Below are positions 1-17,153 of a stretch of DNA of 64,000 bases, one piece after another (the stretch's first letter is position 1; each line of letters opens with the position of its first letter). Under the pieces are notes generated by a model. That model was not told the DNA's origin, ran no database searches, and worked only from the letters and a program-made list of their open reading frames with translations. A program made the position numbers and the translations under genes. This DNA comes from Zopfochytrium polystomum (Eukaryota > Chytridiomycota > Chytridiomycetes > Chytridiales > Chytridiaceae), in assembly GCA_025765615.1 (NCBI GenBank), contig JAIVFJ010000080.1:186001-250000 (forward strand). Direction: 5' to 3'.

Positions 1-1
1 C

Positions 2-49
2 GAGGCGGGCGTCTTCGACGGGTTTGAAGACCTGTGGAGTAGTGCGTGA
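2..49 (+). CDS. possible 3' end of a gene cut by the window edge
   Basis: From base 2 an open frame reads a short acidic and aromatic tail ending in DGFEDLWSSA and a TGA at 47-49. The composition looks like a protein C-terminus and the sequence after it looks non-coding (homopolymers, CTTT repeat). Only about 15 codons are visible, so family and function cannot be given, and it could be chance. Confidence 0.3.
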   Translation, partial: EAGVFDGFEDLWSSA

Positions 50-1277
50 GAAGTGTTGCTGTTTTGTGGGTTCAAAGGAGGAAGAGCGGGGCTCGTTTCG
101 CTCTAGGGTGTTTCGTTATGGGGCTCACCTCCTCGCGCTTGATGTTGCGGAAGTGCCGCTTCTTCTTGGACCGGATCGATACCTTGTTTGAAAGTGAGGC
201 GGCGGGCGGGGAGTGGGGTCAGAAGGTCGGTGAAACGGAACCTGTTGCGCTTACCATTTTGGTTGGGATCGACTTTTTTTCTTTCTTTCTTTCTTTCTTT
301 CTTTCGTCACTCTTCCTTTTTCATTCGTTGCCCCCCTCCCTTGTCACCACAGCAAAATATCTTTGTGATATTTATTTGGGGAAAGTCCTCCTCGAGGTCG
401 CATAAATAAAGTCTCATAAATATGAAGTCCAACATTTTTATTCACAGAAACAAGCACAACTGTGATAAAACTGCAAGGATTGGAACACCCCCCCCCCCCC
501 TGCTGTTACGATCTCCCAAGCTCTTGCAGTTTCCAAGACATATTCAAAGTGCATTTCCAGCTTACCTGTCTTTATTGGGACTGTTCATGTTTTGGGGTTC
601 TTGTTGTGCCTCTCGGACCCTCTTCATTTCTTTTTATTTGGTAGCTCACTGACTTATGGACTGCTCGGCAGCGAGAGGGTGAATGCTCCTCACGCATGCC
701 TACTTTTTTGGCACTTGTTCAGGGGGGGGGAAGTGACAAATGTTTTCGCCACTTTAACCCTTTCAACCCTGAGTCAAAATCCCAGACGGCCACCTCTTTC
801 AAACGCCATCGAGGCAATTTTTCAGTGACGCACTGCCAAAAAAAAAGAGGACCAAGTAGGAAGTGTCGGTATTTCCATCGTATTCTCCGAAGGAACGATT
901 TTAACGCCTCGTCGTACGGTTTGGAGGAAAGGAAAGCCTTGATCGATGGGAAATGGTTCCAGGAGTTGGACGGTTCTTGAACGAGCCCCGTTCATCCAAT
1001 GATGATTACAATTTTGATTCCAACGAACATCACGAATGTCATATCCAGGCAATCACGCTCCGCGCGTCCGCCGCAAGGACAAGTCAGTTTGATTACTCTT
1101 ACAGATTTCGTGAATTGACAGATTCGTGCAGCAATACGTTTCCTCCATCCGTTGGTGATGCAAGAGTGCTCTTGGATGACTCAATTTCACTCGAGCAAGC
1201 CATGGAAAACGGTAAGCAATGGGATGATGTGTGCCCAGCGCATAACCCCAGCCACACATGACACTCTTCTTTTGCTT
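50..1277. other. stretch with no recognisable gene
   Basis: Open frames here are short, overlap on both strands and match no family I know. The stretch holds a CTTT microsatellite (about 274-305), a C run near 488-500 and a G run near 722-730. A frame at about 953-1210 ends at a GTAAGC that could be a splice donor, but I could not connect it to a gene. Confidence 0.5.
274..305. repeat. CTTT microsatellite
   Basis: Tandem CTTT units are read directly. No function is implied. Confidence 0.9.
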
Positions 1278-1473
1278 TGTTAGGCGGAACTGACTGGTTA
1301 GCAGCAAAAGGAACAAGACAGGCCCAAACCTATTGTGACTGTCAGTTATTGTTCTCGAAATGCCCATGGAAGCGCAAGCCACTGCCAATGCAGACGTTGG
1401 GGAGAAGGACCAGCCACAAACACACATCTCCACTTCATTCACTCGTTCCACTCGCTCACTGAGAGTAGACTGT
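1278..1473 (+). repeat. dispersed repeat, copy 1
   Basis: About 195 bp here match, in inverted orientation, two blocks at about 24165-24236 and 24448-24585. By eye identity is near 90 percent, for example around the shared string CTATTGTGACTGTCAGTTAT. Copy 1 is continuous where the distant copy is split by about 210 bp, so this is the uninterrupted form. A short frame is shared by both copies (TDWLAA, TYCDCQL, CPW), which may only reflect nucleotide similarity. Probably a fragment of a mobile element; the family is not recognised. Confidence 0.7.
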
Positions 1474-1755
1474 TACATGTTTTTTTTTTTTTTTTTTTTG
1501 TTGTGTGTTCAATCTCCTGACGATCGGCCCCTCATGGTTAATTCGGGGTTGGGCTTGACCTGGCGAAAAAATTGGGGCAAGCAAGCAGGCAGACAAGAAA
1601 AGAAAAGTTGTTTTTAATATTTAATTTCAAGAAATGAATTGCAGCGCGTCATTCTGGCCGAAAAAGGAAAGTCACTGGTTCAAAAAAAATCAGTCTCTGT
1701 CCTCGTCGTCCCTTTGACCTGTCTGCCTCCCGTCGTGCGAGTCTGGCCTCCCGTC

Positions 1756-4087
1756 ATGGCCAGCAGCAGCAGCAGCAGCGCACCGTCCTGCACCACCTCG
1801 TACACGGGCCTCTGCTCCGCCGTCCTCTTGTCTGCTGCGCCGGGATCGCCCCCCTCCGTCCTGACCAACTACAGCGACTGGGCCGTCTCGGACGCCTACG
1901 TTCCGCTGCGCGCGAACGGCGCTTCTGCCAACTGCCTCACCGCCGCCTCTTACTTCCTGTGTGGCATACACGTTCCCGTGTGCTCCAGCGGCAACAACAA
2001 CAACAACAACAACAATGGTGCGCAAGATTTGCTCCGCCTCGGTCGATCCCATCTCACTCTTCCGCATTTGATTGATGCCTCTCTTCCCTCGCTCCCTCGC
2101 CCCTTTCATCGTCAGGCGTGCTGTACTCATGCAAGTCAACGTGCACAAACTACCTGATCCAATGTGGACCGTACCTGACGGACGCAAATTGGCCCATTTC
2201 CTGCGACGAGACCCTGTCTGGCCTCCCTGCGCCTCTATCGGACGTTGAATGCTTGTACCCGCCGGCGTTAGTGCTGACTGCGACAGAGGTCCTGCCTGTT
2301 TCTATAGAGCAGTCGACGGCGGCGGCGTCAGCAGCCTCCACGACCACCTCTTCGGCTTCTACAGCAACCCAATCCTCGCCCACCAGCAAACCTTCATCAA
2401 GTTCTACTTCAGTGCCACAAGCCGTGCAAACCTCTTGCCCCCCGCCTCTCGTCTATTTAGAGGACCCACCTGCCAGCTGTAACGGGACCTGCTGTCCGAT
2501 TTGTCCTCCCGTGAACGTCATGACGCGACCGGGCCTCATGCGCAGCCTGTGGCTCTACAATCATATTCCAATCGTTGTCATCAGCAGTTTGTGCGCTCTC
2601 ATTGTCATCGTCACGCATTTGGTCTTGCCAAACCGAAGAAATCAACGGGGGGCTTTTGTAATCTCGTTGAACGCGGCCATTTTGATTGAATGCCTTTCCA
2701 TAGTTATTGGCATTCCAAATCCGTCCCTGACACTGTGCAAATCCACGTATGAAAGTGCTGATATTCACTATTCGTGGTGCCGCGCGCAGGTTCGTCAGGA
2801 TCGGCAGCACTCTTTGGTCGTCCGTTGTCTCAAACTGTTCCCAGGGATTCATCTTCGTTCTTGGCTTCCATGGCATTGCACTTTCCACGTCGCTCATCAT
2901 TTTCAACCTGCACATGATTCTCGTGTGGAAGAAGAGGGTAAGCCCTTCCGCACGCCGACAGCGCTTCTTAATGAACGAATTTCAGTTTATCGAATGCAAC
3001 TATATGCTGGCTTTGGTAATCGTTTGGGCTGTCGCGGTATTGTTTTCGCTGCTTCCGATCGGCTACTTGAAGATTGAGCCCCTACCCGTTCGTACATGTT
3101 GTCTTTCATACCAATCTTACGGTTTTTTTGACATAGGATTTTATATGCAGTGTCAGGCCAGCGAACCTGGCCCTCTACATATTCCTTCCACAGGCCCTCT
3201 TCATATTTTCTCTTCTTCCTATTCAAATATCGACTCTTGTGTACTCTATGCGCACCCGCAAGCTGCCAACAACGGACGCGGATCGCCATCTTGTTCGCAG
3301 CGAGATCCGCTTTCAGTGGCGTGCAGTCTTCCTCTCCCTCCTCTTTCAGGTCTCCTGGTGGGCTGTTTTTGCAGTCTTTCTGCAGTTTTCCCAGTTTAGC
3401 GACAGGAGCGCTTTGAAGGACTTGGCGATTTGGCCAGGTTACGCAAACATCAACACTTCACCGCGCCTTGATTACATAAAAGACTGGCTTGCATGTTTGG
3501 ATGCAAATGCTCCAAACGGGCAGGAGCTGTGTGCTGGAATCATAAGGTTTTGCGTTGCATCCGTCGGTAGTCTGTTAACCTTTTTTTCTCCTTCGTTCCC
3601 CTTCTGCAGCGACAATTCACCAAAACTTCCGATCAACATTTTCCTACTTGACACCCACCTGCTTTGTGGACTGTATTCGTTTATTATATTCGTTGCGACG
3701 AATACTGCAGTTCTCCAGGAATGGCGCGACTGTTTGTTCCCGAAATACGCAGCCAAACGCACTATACCAATCGTTCTCACTCACGCCGACCTCACTGTGT
3801 CGCCAGACACATCGCGTCCGCCAGGTTTCCTTCGATCTATTGGCAAAATTGTGGACGAAGGACGGAATAGTGGAAGCTGGACCAGCCGTGGAGATGCGGC
3901 GGACCCGTGGTCGCGAAGAGGGCGCAGCGGTGAGATCTTGGGTGCTTTGGACGAGGTGGAGATGGAGGAGAGTCCTGCTGAGAGCAGCCTTGGCCGCCGC
4001 AAGAGCAGCGGCCGCCGGGGTACATCAATGCAGTCCAGCCAAGGCAGAGTGCCGTCAACGGCCGGAGAGCAGTCACTTTCGACTTAG
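1756..4087 (+). CDS. Frizzled/Smoothened-like seven-helix receptor with Frizzled cysteine-rich domain
   Basis: Plasma-membrane receptor of the Frizzled class (class F GPCR). Exons 1756-2017, 2116-2789, 2845-2937, 2986-3087 and 3137-4087 join in frame to 693 residues. The N-terminal ectodomain has ten cysteines spaced like a Frizzled CRD (YTGLC, FLCGIHVPVC, YSCKSTC, IQCG, ISCDE, VEC). A Ser/Thr-rich linker and a Cys-rich hinge (CNGTCCPIC) follow. Seven hydrophobic helices come next, the third ending in WKKR. The canonical KTxxxW after helix 7 is not seen; a related position reads TNTAVLQEW. The cytoplasmic tail of about 120 residues is Ser/Arg/Gly-rich. ATG 1756 gives no clear signal peptide, so a short upstream exon may be missing. 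A further small intron near 3567-3609 is possible. Frizzled-like receptors are known in Dictyostelium and have been reported in some fungi; ligand and partners here are unknown. A possible poly(A) signal lies near 4153. Confidence 0.85.
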
Positions 4088-4218
4088 ACTCCGCCAGCAG
4101 TCCCCAAGCCGCGCCTAGTTGGGCATTAGTCTTCTAGAAGTACTTTTACATAATAAATATATTAGGTGCCGCAAAAACGGGTCTGCAACAGTCAGAAAAG
4201 GACTTTTTCAAAACGCCG

Positions 4219-7200
4219 ATGATGGAGGGGGCTGCGGCAGACACAACAGATGCCTTCGCCGCCACCACGCCGACGTCGGCCCCAGCCGAATCCAACAACC
4301 GCACCGCGGGTGCCAAGGCCGAGGATATTGCGGCTGGAGTAGGAGCCACAGCAACGGAGGCGAAGGCAGCCGCGCCAGAACAGAGGGAATCTCAAGTCGT
4401 GTCGTCGTCGGAGTCGGGCTCGGCACCGCATTGCGAGGAGGCAGCCCAGCCCGCCGCGGAGACCGCACCACCAACCGCACCACCAACCGACCCAATCGCA
4501 CCAACGGCCGCCGCCGACAACCCCACGCTTCCGCCAGAACGGAGCCACGTCGTCATGCACGGTGAGAAGTTGGAGACGTCTCTTGCACGGTGAAGCTTAC
4601 GCTTCGCCCCCCGCCAGTTCTCTGTGTTACTTTCCACCACAGGCAAGTCCAGCAGAAACCACAACCTCACATTTTTTTTTTTTTCTTCTGATGCCCACAT
4701 ACGATCGGCCTTCAAACAGGAATGGTCCACAGGTGCGCGCCGTTTAAATTTTATGTAAGCGAGTGCGCGGTGGTCAAACTCTTTGCCCTTTCGCAACGCC
4801 AGATCGAGTACGCAATGCCAGCATTCCCTGGAAGTCCGGTTTTTGCGGAGGATGCGTTTGAGCCTGACGGCAGCCGACCGGCCATCGCTCTGCCAACCGA
4901 ATGGTCCTTCCTGGTTAGTGGTCTTGGTCTTACTTCTTTCACAACGCTTGTGATGTTTTAGGCTGTTCCGTAAAACGGCGTTTTAATCCATCTGCGCGAA
5001 ACTGGGGAAACAGCCATTCCTTTGTCTACCCGACGGCGCTCACGCGAGCGAAGAGGAGTTCATATGTGGGGCGGTGGGATGGGACCGAAAACCCATCTAA
5101 AAACCTCCTGTAGATTTCCACCTTCCACCGGTGAAGGCTTGGGGTCCAGCCTACAGCACCACCCTTTTCGGCTTGGCTTGCTTTCGGCAAATTCAAGCAA
5201 GTGTAAGCAGTGGTGATTAGGACTGCCGCCAATGGTTTAATTGTTACCAAATCAAGGAGCTATTGATCAAGACGGCTGACATAACGCGGACAGCGGTGCA
5301 GAAAGCTGTGGTTGTTCTTGCGAATGAGGTGGGTTCGCCCTCTTGCCGCTAGAATCGTTGGTGGAACGATAACCTCTTCCCAAACACAGCCCATTCTTGG
5401 TTCCGTTCGCACCAAGTTGGGAATGGTCACCCAGGCTCTTTTCGCGCAGCGTGATTTCTCAAAGCTCGATTTGCTGGAGGTACACGCCCGCTCGTTTGAT
5501 TTCTTCTCAAACGCAATCGAGGCCATAATTGTAACAACGAAAAGACTCTATTTGCCAGTCTGAAAAGTGTGAAAAGTCCGATTCCCGACTCGACCCTCTA
5601 CACAGGTTACTCGTCTCTTGATATGGACGGATCTGATATTCTCTTTCAGGAATTTCCCTCCGAGAGCTGGTGAATAAGTTCAAACAGAAGACGCTTCAGC
5701 TTTTCAAGCTGTTGCTTCTGGAGAGAAGGGTCAGTTGATTTTTCAACAAGCGATCCTCCTGATTGCAATCGAAGGTTCTCTTTTTCGGGCAAAGTGTCGA
5801 AAGACTATCCTCGTACCAGTACAGCCTGGTTTCGCTTGTTCCTGAGCTTCTGAGATCACTTCAAGACGTCGGCTCCCCAGGTCTTTCCAGCAAAAGCTCC
5901 TCCCCTGTTTTCTTGAGCGAAGACACCTCAAACGAGACGACCAAGACAAGGTCCCGAAAGTTTGGTCTGCCACTTCGAATTTTCGGACAGGTGGCTGACG
6001 GGATACTTTTCGCACACTCTTACCGTACATTTTTCTTTTGCGATACAGGGTTCATTTTTTCAACCTTACATACCGCTTCAGCAAATGGACGTTCTTATGT
6101 CACCAGATACCAAAGCATTCCTTGTTGGCACTAGCAATTCCATCTTCACGCAGCATAAAGGTTGTGCCATAGAAGTTGTCGTAAACGTGAGTCGATGAAT
6201 GCGCAGTTTGGTTTCGCGGCATGTTTGTTTTGACGGAAACGTGAGCTAGGTGGACACTGGGATGCTGGACTTCAAAAACCCCACATTGGGCAGCATTTTG
6301 TCGCTGACTGCGGCGGATAAAAGGTTTATGGATGGTAATAACCAACGTATAGAGCAACCTGGCGCGATAACGTGATCCTGCAGAGATAACCAAGTCCGTC
6401 GTTAGTACCTGGAGTCAAGAAGGTAATCTTGTGCGAATGCAGGAACTGGGAACGCAGACTCTAATGAGATTGCCAAAGCCGACCCTTCGCTTAACCAGCA
6501 GATACAGTTCGAAGGGAGCGACGAAGATATACGCTCTCGGTTTGATCAGTATCTATGCTCGGTGCTCTTGTCTGTCAAGGCTGCAGCGCAACCGGTGGAG
6601 CCTCCCCAGTCAGCGGATGCCCCCCCTCCCAAACGTGAGGATGCACGTCTTACGCAGTCCTTCAACTAACAAGGGGAATACAGCCAAGGACTACCTTGTG
6701 GATTTCAACACTTCTTGGGTAAAGGCCTGGCAGCAGACCAATAACTTTCTTCTCTGGGAGGCCGTGACAGGAAACGATATCCTGGAAGGAGCAACGTGAG
6801 TCCGGTGCCACACAAACGAGAATGCCAATACAACTTTCTCGTAGGCCTGGCCACCCAAAAGAAATGCCCAGCACTATCTCCATTTTGCAATCTACTATGA
6901 CAGCCCGGCTGCAAGAGCTCAGCAAGAATATTGCTCCTCTGCAACAGAATCTGGGGAAAGCGATGGAAACTGCTGGAAATCGTACATCGGTGATCGCCGG
7001 AGAAAGCTCAAGGACCCTTCAAAGCAAGTCCACTTTTCTCCAAAAGCCCGAAACTGATTCCTTTGCATCTCCATCAACTGCAGGCAGCGCCAGTCAGATG
7101 TTGTCAGCGGTCTCGGGATGGTACGCTGAGCGGCGAAGAGAATGGAGCGCAAGTTCGACCACAGTGAAAACTACAGAGACGATTGAGGCGGAGAAAGCCA

Positions 7201-7274
7201 ATCAAAGTGGGGGGAACGTCATTGAGGTGACCGAGAGTTTCGAGGATATAACGATTGAAGACGCGAAAGAATAA
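4219..7274 (+). CDS. AVL9: Avl9/DENN-type late secretory pathway protein
   Basis: Avl9 proteins carry a DENN-related module and act in late exocytic transport in yeast and in cell migration in animals. Exon pieces line up in order with the family: the IEYAMP strand near 4803, the block ending KAVVVLANE near 5310, IVGGTI then KLGMVTQALF near 5350-5450, the helix ISLRELVNKF...LFKLLLLE near 5650-5735, FGQSVERLSSYQYSLVSLVPELL near 5780-5850, PYIPLQQMD near 6070 and DTGMLDF...LSLTAADKRFMD near 6250-6335. The tail has FNTSWVKAWQQTNNFLLWE near 6705. The C-terminus is a Ser/Thr-rich helical region ending at TAA 7272-7274. ATG 4219 opens an Ala/Pro/Thr-rich leader reaching the family's VV.H motif near 4560. 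The first two or three splice joins are not resolved. The gene starts about 130 bp after the receptor stop on the same strand. Confidence 0.82.
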
Positions 7275-7410
7275 ATATAACTACTTAAGATGACACACCA
7301 TAAGAGAGAGGCAGAAACTGTGGGCTGGCCCAGAAGCGCCCACAACCCTTACTAGAACGGTTTGGGAGAGCAATTTCCTGCGCGGTCTTCGAAGACGAAA
7401 ATTTCGAAAG

Positions 7411-12849
<5,439 letters not shown>

Positions 12850-13607
12850 GCTGTCCTTCTGTTGGTTTAGGAGAATAAATTTGGGCACTTGTCAACCCCA
12901 TACTGTAGTACAAAAGCGTTTGCACTTGAAAAGATCAAAAGAAAAGTCAATCTTATTCATTCATCCCCTTTGGTGAGGACCTATCTGTACCGACCCTTCC
13001 ATCCCATCCCATCCCATTCCATCCCATTCCATCCCATCTACCCCTCCCATTCGAAGATCCACGCACCCCGCTTCCGTATGCTCGTTGCCTCAACGCAATC
13101 CGCGACGGTCGCCGCTCCGCTCTACCCTGGATCGTTTGCCCTGGGTCGGCACGGCTTTGCTTCATTCTGTCGCCTCCCCACCGATCCTTGATATCGCGAT
13201 CAGGGACACCGATGCGGGATAAATAGCCTCGCAATCGAAGCCAGACATTGGCTCTCGACACTGCGGTTTGGCCGGTGGTTGTTTGGCGGGAGCGACGCTT
13301 ATCCATGTGTGCACCCAAGTGCGGGCCACGCTCGTCACCAGTTCTCTAGCTCCCTGGGGTGGAGAATGCAACATTGGGGAACCTCTGCCTCCGGAATCGC
13401 CGACAATGGTGATATTCGGGGACCGAGCTTCTTGGTCGTATGCCTCCACCTTGGGTGATGCTCGAGGCCGAGGATGGCGTCAACCCTTGGCTACTGCGCA
13501 TGGAAGGTCCTCCCCACCCTCTGCTGCCGTGCGACCTTGTTCAGTGAGAGGGAGGTACTCACTTTGCCTTTTCTTCCACAGCCTCCCTTCCCTTTCGAGA
13601 GTCAATC
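12850..13607. other. intergenic region with CATCC repeats
   Basis: Contains the myosin poly(A) signal, a degenerate tandem of CATCC/CATTC units at about 12999-13040, and the presumed promoter and 5' leader of the ribosomal protein gene, including a pyrimidine-rich stretch just before its ATG. No convincing coding region is seen. Confidence 0.6.
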
Positions 13608-14281
13608 ATGGTCCGCGTTTCCGTCCTGGTAAGTCTGCGGGTATGACCGTGTGTCCCCCTGCTCACTTCAATGTTCACGCGTAGAACGACTGCCTTAAGA
13701 GCATCATCAATGCCGAGAAGACCGGCAAACGTCAAGTGATGATTCGTCCGTCCTCGAAGGTCATCGTGAAGTTCCTCTCCGTGATGCAGAAGCATGGTAG
13801 GTGGCGCATGGTTTGTCTCCCCTCCACTTCGAAGTACAACTAGGCGCGGTCAGAAATCAGCCGATTTATTATGTGGACCGTCGTCTTTTAAGCCTTCGAT
13901 ATAATGATTTGGATGAGCCCCTCGAAGCATTCCTTCCTTTCGTCAGATGCTTCGCTGTGCTTAATCCAACATGTCGTTGAAACCCTACGAATTCGGTAAC
14001 TGACGTATCTTCCTATTGCAGGATACATTGGTGAATTTGAAATCATTGATGATCACCGCTCCGGCAAGATTGTCGTCCAGCTCATTGGTCGCCTGAACAA
14101 GTGCGGTGTCATTTCGCCCCGGTTCAACGTCAAGCAAGACGACATTGAGAAGTGGGTGGCGTACCTGCTGCCGTCTCGTCAGTTCGGCTTCATCGTTCTT
14201 ACCACCTCTGCCGGCATCATGGACCACGACGAGGCTCGTCGGAAGAAGACTGGTGGAAAGATCCTTGGGTTCTTCTACTGA
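13608..14281 (+). CDS. RPS15A: 40S ribosomal protein uS8 (S15A; S22 in yeast)
   Basis: Small-subunit cytosolic ribosomal protein that binds the 18S rRNA central domain. Exons 13608-13628, 13685-13796 and 14022-14281 join in frame to 130 residues, the usual family length. It begins MVRVSVLNDCLKSI, has the central [17 protein letters not shown] strand pair, and ends GGKILGFFY, the strongly conserved C-terminus. The first intron falls just after the seventh codon, a position close to the start as is common in ribosomal protein genes. The second intron is unusually long for this window (about 225 bp). AATAAA occurs at 14354. Identification is secure. Confidence 0.98.
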
Positions 14282-14533
14282 GATTTTGGATGGGTTGATT
14301 GAGGGGGCGGGAACCGCATCGCCGTCTGTGCTGTGGTTGCACTACGTTGCACCAATAAACTGATGAGGAACATGTACATTTGCAACGCTTTGGATCAAGC
14401 TCGAGGGTCTACGTCATGTTTTGGGTCGCGTGCTGGAGTTGCTGGATGGAGCATGCACTGTCCACTCCCGGACTGGTTGCGGAGCTGCGGTGCGGCACCC
14501 GCACAGGCTGGAAAAAAATACTAGTACGCGGGA

Positions 14534-17027
14534 ATGACGTCACTAAGGTTGCTGACCCAAACAGCCACGACAAAGATGCCGACGCGGGCATCTTGGCGGC
14601 GTCAGCATCTCGGCTGCAGCTCGGCCAAATGTGGACGGCTGCTGCTTTCGACGGCGGCGCCGACGCCCACCTTCGCAAACCAGTCGATTATCCCGCGGCT
14701 GCCCATCCCGCCGCTGCCGCAGACCACCGCAAAGTACCTCGAGAGCTGCCGCCCTTTGCTGTCCGACGCGGACTTCGCCAGGACGAAGGCCGCTGTCGAG
14801 AACTTCGCGCGTACTGGAGGATTCGGCGAGGTGCTGCAGCAGCGCCTGCACGAGCTCGATGCGCAAACCGAGGTAGCGTGGTCTTTCAAAAAGAGCGAAC
14901 CGCGCCCCTCCCCACCCCCACTAACCGCACCAATTTCCGTTGCGACCCCCCGTCGGAACTCGAAACCAAAAGAACTCGTGGCTTGAAGATATTTGGCTGA
15001 ACAAAGCGTACCTGGAATGGCGCGAGCCGAGCTTGATTAACGTAAACTGGTGGTGTCAGTTCAAAGACCACCCAAAGGGCCTGGTGCCGAAGCCCAAGGA
15101 CGGCGGCGTCACGGAATTCCAGCTCGAACGCGCCAGCGGCCTCATCTCCAGCCTGCTGGACTTCAAAACCCTCATAGACAAGTACGCTCCTTGAGTTTTG
15201 TGACGATACGGCTTGTCGTCTTCATGAACGGCGTTTTTTCTTTTTTTCACCCCAGGGAGGCATTACCCGCCGAATACCAGCGCGACAGGCCCCTTTGCAT
15301 GAACCAGTACAAGAATCAGTTTGGCGTCACGAGGATTCCGGGAAGCCCACGCGACACGATCCACAGCGTCTTCCCTCCAACCGCCGATCATGTAATTGTT
15401 ATCTGCAGGGACCAGCTCTACCGCCTTGATGTGGTGAAAAACGGGAAGCGGGTCACCCAGAAGTATCTCCGCGGGTCTGTAATGCGGAATTTTTGTGTGA
15501 TGACTCACGCTACGGCATTTCCGCAGAGCTCTTCGCGCTATTGCGGACGACTCTGCAAAAACCAACCGCCAAGAGCCGCTTGGCGTTCTGACTGCTGGCC
15601 ATCGCGATGACTGGTTCAAAGTAAGGATGAAATGGTTTGTTGACGCAGCTAAAAGTTCCCCTGCCTCCTAGGCTTATTCAGAGCTCATGCAACTGAGTCC
15701 CACAAATGTGGCGAGCTTTGAGACAATCAAATCTGCACTGTTTGTTGTTTGCCTCGATACCGACAGCCTGGAGGGCTATGAGAGGTCACACCACCAGATT
15801 TTCCACAATACGGATGCAAGCAATCGTTGGTTTGATAAGTCCATTCAACTCATCGTCACCCCAGAGGGGCGCGCTGGTGTGAACGGCGAGGCAAGTTGAA
15901 TTGATTTCAGTGAACTGTGTTTGTCTGAGTTTTTATTTCTTCACAGCACACACCAGCGGATGCTGTTATCCCTGGTCGAATGTTTGACTTCATTGTGGAA
16001 CGGTAGTTGTTACGATGACGACTTTTCTTGTACTGCTTTTAACAGACGTTCCAACCTTAACCTCAGGGAGCCCGCAAGCGACCCAGACGGTGCATTGGAT
16101 TTGGCACCTGCAGCACCTCAGAAGCTGCAATGGGTCATCAATGACTCTATTTCCTCATCTGTGGAGAAATGCAGGAAGACTGCTCTCGAGCTCATTAACG
16201 ATACTGAGAGCTCTCTTCTGCAAACTCGTCTTTACGGCGGAGATTTCATCAAAAAGACTGGTAAATTTTGGGACGGTTAGTAATCGAGTATTCAATTGCG
16301 TCCATTCTCTCAGCAAAAGCAAGCCCGGATGCGTACGTCCAATTGGCTCTGCAAGCAACCTGGGCGTCGCTGTATAAAGACCCAACTCCTGTTTATGAGT
16401 CTGCATCAACTCGGCTATTTAAGCACGGTCGAACGGAAACTGGCCGGAGCTTGACTGTCGATACGTGGGCGTTTGCTGTTGGATTCAACGACCGCCGGCT
16501 ATCGGTTTGTTGGTTTCATGCTTTGTTTTCAACGGTCTCACCTCTTGCCTCGCGGAAAGGTGGACAAAAAACGTTCGTTGTTTTACAAAGGCATTGAGAG
16601 CCAGTCCAACATAATGAAGGAGGTATTGTGTTCTCTTTGCCTTTGTAAATTTCGAGCTTTCCTTGGTGCATAACGAGTGCGGCAGGCTGCCTTTGGGAAA
16701 GGGATTGACCGCCACTTGCTTGGACTTCGCTGCATGATCAAGAACGAGGAGGAGCAGAAGCAGGCGACCTTGTTCACAGACCCGGCCTACATTCAGTCCA
16801 TGTACTTCAAGCTGTCTTCGAGCAATATGAGTAATCCAGGCAACTTTTACGGAGGCTTTGGCCCGGTTGTTCCAGAGGGCTATGGCGTCAACTACAGCAT
16901 CGGCAAGGACTTCCTAAACTTTTCGGTCTCCTGCAAGTCGTCTTGTTCGACGACATCATCGGTTCAGTTCCGAGACGAGCTTTTGAAGACGCTTGAAGGG
17001 ATGCGTGATATGGCGTCTGCGAAATAA
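14534..17027 (+). CDS. CRAT: carnitine O-acyltransferase, probably carnitine acetyltransferase
   Basis: Transfers short acyl groups between CoA and carnitine, moving acetyl units between organelles. The N-terminus is Arg/Ser-rich and looks like a mitochondrial presequence; no peroxisomal tripeptide is present (C-terminus ASAK). Family signatures in order: LPIPPLPQTTAKYLESCRPLL near 14695, NWWCQFKDHPKGLV near 15047, CMNQYKNQFGVTRIPG near 15300, the catalytic histidine in NGE|HTPADA (His codon 15947-15949), GRTET near 16430, AAFGKGIDRHLLGLR near 16683 and GYGVNYSIG near 16880. The exon upstream of the catalytic His uses a GC donor (15891). Length is near 640 residues, as for CrAT/COT rather than the longer CPT1, and no membrane helices are seen. 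Substrate chain length is inferred, not shown. The next gene begins 126 bp downstream. Confidence 0.92.
15891..15946 (+). other. GC-AG intron immediately before the catalytic His codon
   Basis: The coding frame VNGE ends exactly before GCAAGT, the classical strong GC donor, and resumes after TTCACAG with the codons for HTPADA in the same phase. No GT donor placement preserves both the frame and the active-site motif. The intron is 56 bp. Confidence 0.75.
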
Positions 17028-17153
17028 ACTGTTCTTTTAGCGTGAAAGATTAAAGTTTGGGGCGTCTGCTGGGCATGCGACCTAACGTGGGATGCACCGC
17101 GCGTCTCTTTCCCCTTCGTGGAAAATTTTGGACTGAAGTGGACCCACCGCAAA

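Noticed and set aside
822..1451. Open frames on both strands near the left edge
   Set aside because: Short, overlapping, without splice partners or family likeness; part falls within the dispersed repeat.
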